From contig DAOUTY010000015.1 in NCBI GenBank assembly GCA_030668425.1, forward strand, positions 1-15,456: a DNA stretch of 15,456 nucleotides. Reading direction: 5' to 3'. Every line of letters begins with the position of its first letter. The stretch's first letter is position 1. The position numbers were made by a program, and so were the translations under genes. This stretch comes from Chloroflexota bacterium (GTDB lineage: Bacteria; Chloroflexota; Dehalococcoidia; SZUA-161). This document shows, piece by piece, positions 6,379 through 12,228 of this stretch. The notes under the pieces are model-generated. The model was not told the origin of the DNA. It worked only from the letters and a program-made list of their open reading frames with translations, and made no database searches.

Positions 6379-6998
6379 TCAAACCAATGTTTGTCCTGAC
6401 CTACGCGAGAGTGATTGACCCTATATTGCGTGACATCAGGGTTTATACTTCTGAGTTTGCCGGCATGAATGCAGGGGGCAGGGTACTGGATGTCTGCTGC
6501 GCGACGGGAGACCAGGCGTTTCATTACGCCGGAAGAGGTATTAGCGCTGTGGGAATCGACCTCGATCCCCGCATGATAGAAGTGGCCGAGAGGAGCAGGA
6601 GGAAACGAGGCCTGACCAATGTCTCTTTCCAGGTGGCGGATGCTGAAAGACTGCCGTTCCAGGATAACTCCTTTGACTGCGCTTCCGTCTCATTGGCGCT
6701 GCACGAGAAGGAAAGGCCAGCGAGAGACAGGGTGCTCTCCGAAATGAAAAGGGTGGTAAGGAAGGAAGGGACTCTGGTTTTCATCGATTTCGCAGTCCCT
6801 TTCCCTCGAAATACGTATGCCGTGCTAATCAGGGTTGTGGAGTTCATCGCAGGCTGGTCCAATTTCAGATGTTTCCGGGATTACATTGAGCAGGGCGGAT
6901 TGGACGAACTATTGAATAAGCACCAGCTTCACGAGGAGAAAAGGGATTACCTTAAGTATGGGAGCATAGCGATAATAAAAGCGAGAAACACTCAGTGA
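6369..6998 (+). CDS. Class I SAM-dependent methyltransferase (UbiE/Methyltransf_11 type)
   Basis: The 209-residue protein has a Rossmann-like methyltransferase domain. Motif I is RVLDVCCATGDQA (38-50), where the usual GxGxG is CATGD. Acidic D64 (GIDLD) ends strand 2 and should bind the ribose of S-adenosylmethionine. VADAERLPFQDNSFD (89-103) is motif II/III of the UbiE/Methyltransf_11 group, and the LVFIDFAVPFP strand follows. It should methylate a small molecule or lipid; the acceptor is not evident and no quinone-synthesis gene is adjacent. The start is ambiguous: GTG 6369 has no ribosome-binding site, and ATG 6387 (six residues later) fits a leaderless promoter. The next gene follows after about 60 bases on the same strand, so co-transcription is possible. 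Confidence 0.82.
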   Translation: MIGFKPMFVLTYARVIDPILRDIRVYTSEFAGMNAGGRVLDVCCATGDQAFHYAGRGISAVGIDLDPRMIEVAERSRRKRGLTNVSFQVADAERLPFQDNSFDCASVSLALHEKERPARDRVLSEMKRVVRKEGTLVFIDFAVPFPRNTYAVLIRVVEFIAGWSNFRCFRDYIEQGGLDELLNKHQLHEEKRDYLKYGSIAIIKARNTQ

Positions 6999-7057
6999 TG
7001 TACTCGTTCCGTATCCTAAGACCGTAACTGGATATGCAGCTAGCAGGAGGTGGAGTG

Positions 7058-7750
7058 ATGCCTGACAAACCACAATGTGCCAAGTGTCCCAGGATGCTCT
7101 GTTATCCCAACATCGCGGTGGATGAGAAGCCGAGCTTCGAGGAAGCGCCGCGCTTCTGCCCCAGCAAGTTGAAGCAAGACATTATAGAGAAGTCGGTGCG
7201 CGAGTACGATAGGGAGGAAATAAGGGAGTTCGCTCGACTGGCCTCGGTACAGGAATTCGAATGCTATGAACGGACCCCCGATGGTTTCAGGACAAAAATC
7301 CCTCGAATAGAGGAGACCGTACAATTTGCTCAGAAGAATGCCTTCAAGAGACTGGGGCTGGCTTTCTGCGTGGGCGTAGCCGGTGAAGCGCGGACGATCA
7401 CCGCAATCCTAGAAGCGAAGGGCTTCGAGGTGGTGTCGGTGTGCTGCAAGGCGGGGGCTATCCCCAAGGAGAGGATAGGTATCAAGCCCGAGGAGAAAAT
7501 CCCCGGGCCGGAGCGCTATGAGTCCATGTGCAGCCCCATAACCCAGGCGGAGATATTGAACTCTGAGGAAGTGGATTTCGTGATACTCATGGGCCTGTGC
7601 GTGGGGCATGATACCCTTTTTATAAGGTACTGCAAGGCCCCGATGACAGTGCTGGCGGTGAAGGACAGGGTCACAGGGCACAATCCACTGGCCGCGGTGT
7701 ACCTTGCCAGCAGCTACTATGTGAGGCTGTTGCTACCGGCAGCCGAGTGA
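7058..7750 (+). CDS. DUF1847 cysteine-rich, probably metal-binding protein
   Basis: The 230-residue protein matches the DUF1847 family, found in methanogens, clostridia and other anaerobes. The N-terminus carries a CxxC-x4-C cluster (C7, C10, C15) with C34 nearby, suggesting a zinc or Fe-S site. A C-terminal Rossmann-like half starts at LGLAFCVGVAGEA (near 99-111) and has further conserved cysteines: C129-C130 (VSVCCKAG), C158 (SMCSP), C181 with H184 (GLCVGHD) and C192. No enzymatic activity is established for the family; the two cysteine sets imply metal or cofactor binding. I chose ATG 7058 because AGGAGGTGG lies just before it, whereas ATG 7034 is in poor context. It follows the methyltransferase gene on the same strand and converges with the SpoU gene. 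Confidence 0.85.
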   Translation: MPDKPQCAKCPRMLCYPNIAVDEKPSFEEAPRFCPSKLKQDIIEKSVREYDREEIREFARLASVQEFECYERTPDGFRTKIPRIEETVQFAQKNAFKRLGLAFCVGVAGEARTITAILEAKGFEVVSVCCKAGAIPKERIGIKPEEKIPGPERYESMCSPITQAEILNSEEVDFVILMGLCVGHDTLFIRYCKAPMTVLAVKDRVTGHNPLAAVYLASSYYVRLLLPAAE

Positions 7751-7900
7751 TATTGTTAGCCCATGATGCGGCAGCTTGGCTTGCAACAACGGGTTCATGA
7801 GCGGGGAAGGGTACAATCTGGATAGAAGGGCCTGTTCGGAATTGACTTAAAGTTCCTTGCTTCTGTTTCGGGTTCTACCGCTCTGAGTTTGGAAATCGCC

Positions 7901-8659
7901 TCAACATTCTAAAGAACTCAAGTACATGCAGATCGCGCCGCAGGCGGCCACGTTCAATGACTCGGCCTTTTCACGAGCGATGGTAATTTTGAAGCGGAGA
8001 TCGGCGGCATTCAGCAGCGGCTGCGAAAGGCCGGACGCTTCGCTGCCCAGCGCGAGCAGGAGCTTGTCCCCTTTCTGCAGCGCCGAGGGGTCTCCTTCGC
8101 CATTGAGGTCTGCCGCTACAAGGGTATATCCACTTTTCCTCAGCGCCTCCACAAGCTCAAGGTAACGGGCAGTTCTCCTGAGCCATACCGCCAGAACTGC
8201 ACCGGCGGTGGCCTGGACGCACTTGGGGGCCAGGGGATCGGCGCACTTTTCCGTCAGGATGACCCCAGAGTAGTTGAAAGCTGCAGCGGTGCGGATAAGG
8301 GTGCCCACATTGCCGGGGTCCTGAACGTCTTCAAGCAGCAGGACCCTGGCGCCTGTGTTCTCCGGCAGATAGCTTGAGTACATGTCCTGAGGCATGCGCA
8401 CAATGGCCATAGCACCCTGGGGCGTCTTCGTATTGCAGATCGAGCGGAACTGGCTGTCGGTGAGTTGCCGAACAGGGTAATCGCGGTAGAGAGCGGGCAG
8501 CTCTTCCATCGTAACGATCTCGATTATTTCGTCGGGATGACCATCGACGATCTGCTTGATGGCCCTATCCCCTTCGACGAGAAACGCCCCAGCTTCAAGC
8601 CGTCCTTTCTCCGTGGCAAGTTTCTTATACCATTTGAGGGGCTTCAGCAGACGCGACAT
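7901..8659 (-). CDS. TrmH/SpoU-family RNA 2'-O-methyltransferase
   Basis: The 252-residue protein has the SPOUT knot fold. An N-terminal RNA-binding substrate domain (about 1-90, with EAGAFLVEGDRAI) precedes the three SpoU motifs. Motif 1 is LLLEDVQDPGNVGTLIRTA (107-125, N117 and R123). Motif 2 is LALGSEASGLS (202-212). Motif 3 is ITIAREKAESLNVAAC (225-240, with S234-L235-N236-V237), which forms the knot around S-adenosylmethionine. It should methylate a ribose 2'-OH in rRNA or tRNA. The layout matches the YsgA/RlmB-like 23S rRNA group, but the target nucleotide cannot be assigned. The start has AAGGTGAG a few bases upstream. It is divergent from hypB and convergent with the DUF1847 gene. The motif 3 sequence is a little unusual in having AREKAE where IPM.G..E is common. 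Confidence 0.88.
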   Translation of the reverse strand: MSRLLKPLKWYKKLATEKGRLEAGAFLVEGDRAIKQIVDGHPDEIIEIVTMEELPALYRDYPVRQLTDSQFRSICNTKTPQGAMAIVRMPQDMYSSYLPENTGARVLLLEDVQDPGNVGTLIRTAAAFNYSGVILTEKCADPLAPKCVQATAGAVLAVWLRRTARYLELVEALRKSGYTLVAADLNGEGDPSALQKGDKLLLALGSEASGLSQPLLNAADLRFKITIAREKAESLNVAACGAICMYLSSLEC

Positions 8660-8774
8660 AGCATACTCACCTTTTCTCCATCTGCGCCTGTACAGGCTCC
8701 ACTATGATAAAGCAAGTGGATGCTCTCTGCAAAAGCGGGACATTACGGCTCAGGAGGTGGGGGTGTTGTGCGGC

Positions 8775-8803
8775 TTGTGCCAGCTAGTTCAGGGTGGTAG
8801 ACT
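8775..8803 (+). promoter_or_regulatory. Candidate promoter of hypBA
   Basis: TTGTGC (8775-8780) and TAGACT (8798-8803) are 17 bases apart, placing transcription start near 8810, just before the GGAGGGA ribosome-binding site. The -35 is weak (3 of 6). GTAGACTTTAG here is identical to the -10 region of the CDF gene. Confidence 0.4.
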
Positions 8804-8826
8804 TTAGTTGTGGAGGGATAAGCAAG

Positions 8827-9498
8827 ATGAAGGTCAACGTAATGGTAGATGTGATGGAGGCAAACGACCGCATTGCTACCGCCAGCAAGGAGATATTCGA
8901 CAGGAATAAGAACCTGGTGGTCAACCTGATGAGCTCACCCGGAGCGGGCAAGACCACACTCCTTGAGAGGACTGCTGAGGCATTTGCGGGGAAGGTGCGA
9001 CTCGGGGTCATAACCGGGGATATCGAGACCAGCCGCGATGCCGAGCGAATCGAGAAGTACAATATCCCCGTGGTTCAGCTTACCACAGTAACCGCCTGCC
9101 ACCTGGATGCCAACATGGTCGCCTCCGCCCTCCCTCACCTGGATCTTAGCCAGATCGACATATTGCTCATAGAGAATGTGGGGAACCTGGTCTGCCCCGC
9201 TGAATTCAAGGTTGGGGAAGACTGCAAGGTGATGATCTTGAGCGTAACCGAAGGGGATGAGAAACCCCTTAAATACCCCCTGATGTTCAGGGAGTCCTCC
9301 CTCCTCATCATCAACAAGATCGACCTTCTCCCTTTCACCAATTTCAATATGGATGAGGCCAAGGCGAACGCCCTCAAGATGAACCCTAACCTCGGGATAA
9401 TGGAAGTCTCCACCACCACGGGGCAGGGTATTGAGGATTGGATTTCCTGGCTCAAGCAGTGCTGGCAGAATAGAGTTGAGAGTCTGCGCAGTGCATGA
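8827..9498 (+). CDS. hypB: Hydrogenase nickel incorporation GTPase HypB
   Basis: HypB hydrolyses GTP to drive nickel transfer, with HypA, into the large subunit of [NiFe]-hydrogenase or another nickel enzyme. The 223-residue protein shows the P-loop LMSSPGAGKTTLLE (34-47), switch I GDIETSRDAERI (64-75), the metal-binding C91-H92 in TACHLDANMV, the G-domain strand LLIENVGNLVCP with C123, and NKID (163-166) for guanine recognition. The N-terminal CxxCGC and His-rich nickel-storage segments of some HypB proteins are absent, so this is the minimal form. ATG 8827 follows GGAGGGA by 7 bases; an in-frame GTG at 8794 lies inside the promoter. hypA overlaps its end by 8 bases, so the two are translationally coupled. 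The usual order hypA-hypB is reversed, and no hypCDEF or hydrogenase gene is in the window. Confidence 0.95.
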   Translation: MKVNVMVDVMEANDRIATASKEIFDRNKNLVVNLMSSPGAGKTTLLERTAEAFAGKVRLGVITGDIETSRDAERIEKYNIPVVQLTTVTACHLDANMVASALPHLDLSQIDILLIENVGNLVCPAEFKVGEDCKVMILSVTEGDEKPLKYPLMFRESSLLIINKIDLLPFTNFNMDEAKANALKMNPNLGIMEVSTTTGQGIEDWISWLKQCWQNRVESLRSA

Positions 9499-9832
9499 GT
9501 TGTCCATCGCCCAGAACATCCTGGATATAGTCGTTGCTGCTGCTGAGAAGGAAGGGGCCCAGAAAATCACCAGGATCACCCTGGTCGCTGGGGAGACGAG
9601 GGCCATCGTCCCCGAGCAGCTCACCTTCTGTTTCGAGGTCATAGCGGGGGGTACCATTGCCGACGGGGCTGAACTCGACCTGGAGATAGTCCCTGTGAGG
9701 GGGACGTGCCGGGGATGCGGCGAGGGTTTTATCGTTGAGGACTTCCTCTACATATGCCCTAAGTGCCAGGGCAGGGATATCGAGATCACAGGAGGCACGG
9801 AGCTTCGTATCAAGGACATCGAGGTGGATTGA
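9491..9832 (+). CDS. hypA: Hydrogenase nickel incorporation protein HypA
   Basis: HypA is the nickel-binding partner of HypB. The 113-residue protein begins MHELSIAQNI, the family signature, with H2 as nickel ligand next to the N-terminal amine. The zinc site is the pair C73-xx-C76 (GTCRGCG) and C89-xx-C92 (CPKC). Length and end match the family. The start is GTG 9491, because only this places MHE at the N-terminus. It lies inside the end of hypB (TGA 9496-9498), and upstream in-frame starts would add residues foreign to the family. The overlapping start has only a weak ribosome-binding site (GAGTTGAG), consistent with reinitiation after hypB. Confidence 0.95.
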   Translation: MHELSIAQNILDIVVAAAEKEGAQKITRITLVAGETRAIVPEQLTFCFEVIAGGTIADGAELDLEIVPVRGTCRGCGEGFIVEDFLYICPKCQGRDIEITGGTELRIKDIEVD

Positions 9833-9920
9833 AAGGAAGCGACATCATTAACTTAATGGGAGTCCTTGGTCGCTCTTTGATCGGGGGCTTGCCTTTGTAA
9901 GTTGTTTGGAAACTCGACAT
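9833..9920. other. Spacer after hypA
   Basis: These bases hold no gene and no T-run terminator. AGCGAC and GTCGCT face each other about 27 bases apart, too loose a stem to call. The repeat unit begins at the right edge. Confidence 0.4.
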
Positions 9921-10004
9921 ATGTAGCGTCGTGACTCTGTCACGACGGGGATACGTTGCCACAGGAGTAGCAACGCTACCGTTAAAAAAGGATGGACATA
10001 TGTA
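9916..10004. repeat. 10-bp direct repeat flanking the left repeat unit
   Basis: GACATATGTA occurs at 9916-9925 and again at 9995-10004, on either side of the double-hairpin unit. The spacing suits a target-site duplication, though the last four bases of the left copy also belong to the repeat unit itself and the 10-mer contains a palindrome (ACATATGT). Confidence 0.4.
9921..9980 (-). repeat. Double-hairpin repeat unit, left copy (inverted)
   Basis: The unit begins ATGTAGCG and ends CGCTAC. The first hairpin is CGTCGTGAC/GTCACGACG (9927-9935, 9939-9947) with loop TCT. The second is CGTTGCCAC/GTAGCAACG (9954-9962, 9967-9975) with loop AGGA and one mismatch. Read in reverse complement, it aligns along its whole length with the unit at 10938-11001. 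It is non-coding and REP- or MITE-like. Confidence 0.7.
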
Positions 10005-10005
10005 T

Positions 10006-10034
10006 TTGCGTCATTTATTTAAGACTGATATATT
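10006..10034 (+). promoter_or_regulatory. Promoter of the crotonase gene
   Basis: TTGCGT (10006-10011) and TATATT (10029-10034) are 17 bases apart, and the -10 is extended (TGATATATT). Transcription start is expected near 10041, giving a leader of about 20 bases with GGGAGGG as ribosome-binding site. The promoter lies between the repeat unit and the gene, so the gene carries its own expression signal inside the bracket. Confidence 0.6.
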
Positions 10035-10060
10035 AATCTAGAAGAGGGAGGGATAGTCTC

Positions 10061-10897
10061 ATGGAGTTCGAAACTATTAAGTATGAGAAGGAAGACGGAT
10101 TCGTTGTTGTTACTCTGAATAGGCCCAAATCTCTAAATGCGCTCAATGTCAAAATGTGGAATGAGCTGGACCAGGCCATGACACAGTTTGTGGCGGATAA
10201 TGAGTCAAAGGTGATAATTTACACGGGCGCGCCCAGGCCTGACGGCAGGCCCTGTTTCTGCGCCGGGGCTGACCTCAAGGAGATGTCCGGGTTCCAGAGT
10301 GAAGGAGGCCAGGTGGTGCCCGGTCCCGTCTGGACGCCGGTGAACCAGTTTTGGCAAATGAGACAGCCCAAGCAGGCAATGGTGCCGACCCTGGAGAATA
10401 TATGCTGGTGCCCCAAGATAACGATGGCTGCCATAGATGGTATATGCACAGCGGGCGGTATCGAGCTGAGCCTTAGCTGTGACCTCATTGTTGCCTCGGA
10501 AACTGCCCAGATCAGCGATATGCACCTGAAGAATCTGGGTTGGGTCGGTGGAGCCGCAGCAAATGCGAACATGTCCTGGAGAGTAGGGGTGTCCAAGGCC
10601 TTGGAGCTCTGTCTCACCGGGGACGTCATCGATGGGAATGAGGCTCACCGCATTGGTCTGGCCAACAGGGTCTTCCCCCCCGATAAGATGTTGGATGGGG
10701 CCAAGGAGCTGGCGAGTAAGATCGCCCAGGGACGGCTTGCTGGCATAATCATGACCAAGGCGACTTGTCGGTCGGTAGAGGACATGGGTCGTGCCGCATC
10801 GTGGCATTATTGTGATGACGCCTTCATGACGCTGCAGAACGAGCCTGATTCCGCAGATTTCGGCGCAACAGCCTGGGTAAAAGGTCGCGAGAAGTAG
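10061..10897 (+). CDS. Enoyl-CoA hydratase/isomerase (crotonase) family protein
   Basis: This 278-residue acyl-CoA enzyme has the crotonase fold. LNRPKSLNALN (19-29) is the family's opening motif. The oxyanion hole comes from CAGADLKEM (67-75) and GICTAGGIELSLSCDLIVASE (127-147). E135 in GGIE corresponds to the first catalytic Glu (E144) of rat crotonase. The second, E164, is replaced by H155 in ISDMHLKNLG, a D-x-H pattern seen in crotonase branches that are not simple hydratases. Residues 76-112 form a longer, Trp- and Pro-rich insert than usual. It may hydrate, isomerise or cleave a CoA thioester; the exact reaction is open. The start has GGGAGGG 8 bases upstream. The gene stands alone, bracketed by inverted repeat units, with its own promoter, and converges with the IlvC-like gene. 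Its neighbours do not form a beta-oxidation operon. Confidence 0.88.
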   Translation: MEFETIKYEKEDGFVVVTLNRPKSLNALNVKMWNELDQAMTQFVADNESKVIIYTGAPRPDGRPCFCAGADLKEMSGFQSEGGQVVPGPVWTPVNQFWQMRQPKQAMVPTLENICWCPKITMAAIDGICTAGGIELSLSCDLIVASETAQISDMHLKNLGWVGGAAANANMSWRVGVSKALELCLTGDVIDGNEAHRIGLANRVFPPDKMLDGAKELASKIAQGRLAGIIMTKATCRSVEDMGRAASWHYCDDAFMTLQNEPDSADFGATAWVKGREK

Positions 10898-10937
10898 ATT
10901 TTAGCATTTATTAAACGGAAAGGTTGATGGGTCATAA

Positions 10938-11001
10938 ATGTAGCGTTGCCACTCCCGTGGCAAACGAATTTTCCGTCGTGACAGGAGTCACGACGCTACA
11001 T
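10938..11001 (+). repeat. Double-hairpin repeat unit, right copy
   Basis: This 64-base unit has perfect 8-bp terminal inverted repeats (ATGTAGCG and CGCTACAT). The first hairpin is TTGCCAC/GTGGCAA (10946-10952, 10957-10963) with loop TCCC. The second is CGTCGTGAC/GTCACGACG (10974-10982, 10987-10995) with loop AGGA. It is the same unit as 9921-9980 in the opposite orientation, on the other side of the crotonase gene. Confidence 0.7.
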
Positions 11002-11015
11002 ATTACGAACGTCCC

Positions 11016-11043
11016 CCGTCGTGACAGGAGTCACGACGCTACA
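11016..11043 (+). repeat. Single-hairpin half unit of the same repeat family
   Basis: CGTCGTGAC/GTCACGACG (11017-11025, 11030-11038) with loop AGGA and a CGCTACA end repeats the second hairpin of the unit just before it, 43 bases away. The preceding CCCC differs from the full unit. It shows that the half unit can be copied separately. Confidence 0.65.
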
Positions 11044-11046
11044 GTG

Positions 11047-11072
11047 TAGGGGCGTTCAATTGAACGCCCCTA
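11047..11072. repeat. 26-bp perfect palindrome between convergent genes
   Basis: TAGGGGCGTTCAA is followed at once by its exact reverse complement. A second copy with a 4-base loop lies at 12157-12180. It sits between the ends of the crotonase gene (+) and the IlvC-like gene (-). No real T run follows on either strand, so any terminator role would be through the strong stem alone. Confidence 0.65.
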
Positions 11073-11084
11073 TATGGCTCCAGG

Positions 11085-12071
11085 TCAATCCATGTGGAAC
11101 GCCTGCCGGGTTGCCCGCTCCCACTCTGCAATGGGATGCTGGTTCCTCATTTCCTTGATCTGGTTGAACACGGGCAGCCCGGCCTTTTGCTCGGCCTCCC
11201 ACTCCTTGGCAAAGGCCCCGGATCGGATTTCCTCCAGTACCTCTTGCATGGTTTGGGGTACCTGTGGATTCATGAAACGCGCGGAGCGGGTCATGGAGCC
11301 ATACTGAGAGGTATGTGAGTGGAGCTCCATCTGCGGGAAAAAGCCCATCTCCACGATCTTCTGCATGGAGTAGGCAAACTCGCCTGACAGGATCAATTCC
11401 ATCATTATCGCCTCCACCGGATAGCCGGCATCGATGAGGGTCTGGATGGCCGACAGCAGAACCTGACCGAAGGCGGGGCCGAAGGCTTGCTCCGTGAAGA
11501 GGTCCAGTTCTGCCTCCGCGGCAAATGAGAGGAGCATTACACCGCTTCTCGTAGAGCCGATCCCCTTGGCGATTGCCAGAGCGGTATTGAGCGCATTCCC
11601 GGAGGCATCCTGGTGGACACCGATGAAGCTGGGAAAGCCCTTTCTTTCGAAGTAGCGCTGGCGCACCCCGGCCCCTATCATTCGTGGTGCCACCATGATG
11701 ACGTCAATGCCATTCGGAGGCTCGATCAAATTGAAGGCTATGTTGTAGCCGGAGGCAAAGCAGAGGGTATCACCCTGGGAAAGCCCTGGCAGGACTTCAT
11801 TCTCGAATGCCTCGGGCATGACCTCGTCGGGAATAAGCAGTAACAGAACCTGGGCCTGGGTAGATGCTTCTGGGATCGAGAATACCTTGAATCCGTCGCT
11901 GGTGGCTTGCTGGTGGGTCTCGTCGGCGTGAACCCCGATGATGACTTGAAGCCCGCTATCTCTCAAGTTCAGGGCCTGGGCACGTCCCTGATTGCCATAG
12001 CCGATTGCACCGATAGTCTTGTCCTTCAGGAAACCCAGGTCTGCGTCATGATCGTAATAGACTTTTGCCAT
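11085..12071 (-). CDS. Ketol-acid reductoisomerase-like protein (IlvC family, divergent active site)
   Basis: The 328-residue protein aligns end to end with class I ketol-acid reductoisomerase (KARI), the NADPH enzyme of valine/isoleucine synthesis. The N-terminal Rossmann domain has GYGNQGRAQALNLRDSG (24-40). The helical domain starts near 180 with AEAELDLFTEQAFG, keeping D190 and E194 as metal ligands. Several key residues differ. The catalytic His of FAHGFNI is S107 (FASGYNI), and the Lys of APKGPG is R130 (APRMIG). The second glutamate pair reads MELILSGE, so E225 is kept but the partner is S229, or E231 with a two-residue shift. SNNAEYG is SHTSQYG. A working isomerase is therefore doubtful; a reductase on a related 2-keto acid is possible. 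ATG 12071 has GGAGG upstream, and a frame extending to 12137 crosses a TTGACT-like -35. No other ilv gene is near. Confidence 0.8.
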   Translation of the reverse strand: MAKVYYDHDADLGFLKDKTIGAIGYGNQGRAQALNLRDSGLQVIIGVHADETHQQATSDGFKVFSIPEASTQAQVLLLLIPDEVMPEAFENEVLPGLSQGDTLCFASGYNIAFNLIEPPNGIDVIMVAPRMIGAGVRQRYFERKGFPSFIGVHQDASGNALNTALAIAKGIGSTRSGVMLLSFAAEAELDLFTEQAFGPAFGQVLLSAIQTLIDAGYPVEAIMMELILSGEFAYSMQKIVEMGFFPQMELHSHTSQYGSMTRSARFMNPQVPQTMQEVLEEIRSGAFAKEWEAEQKAGLPVFNQIKEMRNQHPIAEWERATRQAFHMD

Positions 12072-12152
12072 GATTGCCAACCTCCGAGATGAATGCGTTT
12101 TCTCCGCTAGGTAACCACATAACTCAAGGCAAGTCAATGCCTCCGGGAATAC

Positions 12153-12180
12153 AAAAAGGGGCGTTCTATTGAACGCCCCT
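12153..12180 (-). terminator. Intrinsic terminator of the flavoprotein operon
   Basis: On the minus strand AGGGGCGTTC and GAACGCCCCT form a 10-bp GC-rich stem around an AATA loop, followed by TTTTTGT. This is a textbook rho-independent terminator about 50 bases after the stop of the 12229-13710 gene. Its arms are the same sequence as the palindrome at 11047-11072, so the terminator is a member of that repeat family. Confidence 0.8.
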
Positions 12181-12228
12181 TCGATGAACCTGAAGCCTCC
12201 TGCAGTGCCGGAGAACCCTCGGGTATTC

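Noticed and set aside
9431..9490. Longer hypA starting at 9431
   Set aside because: It would add 20 residues foreign to the family and hide the conserved N-terminal MHE whose His binds nickel; GTG 9491 restores it.
10973..11043. Two near-identical 28-base repeats 43 bases apart, considered as a CRISPR fragment
   Set aside because: There are only two copies, the spacer is about 15 bases, each repeat is a near-perfect hairpin, and inverted copies exist at 9921-9980. This is a REP/MITE pattern.
12072..12137. 22-residue N-terminal extension of the IlvC-like protein
   Set aside because: KARI proteins begin just before the Rossmann strand, ATG 12071 has a good ribosome-binding site, and the extension covers a probable promoter region.
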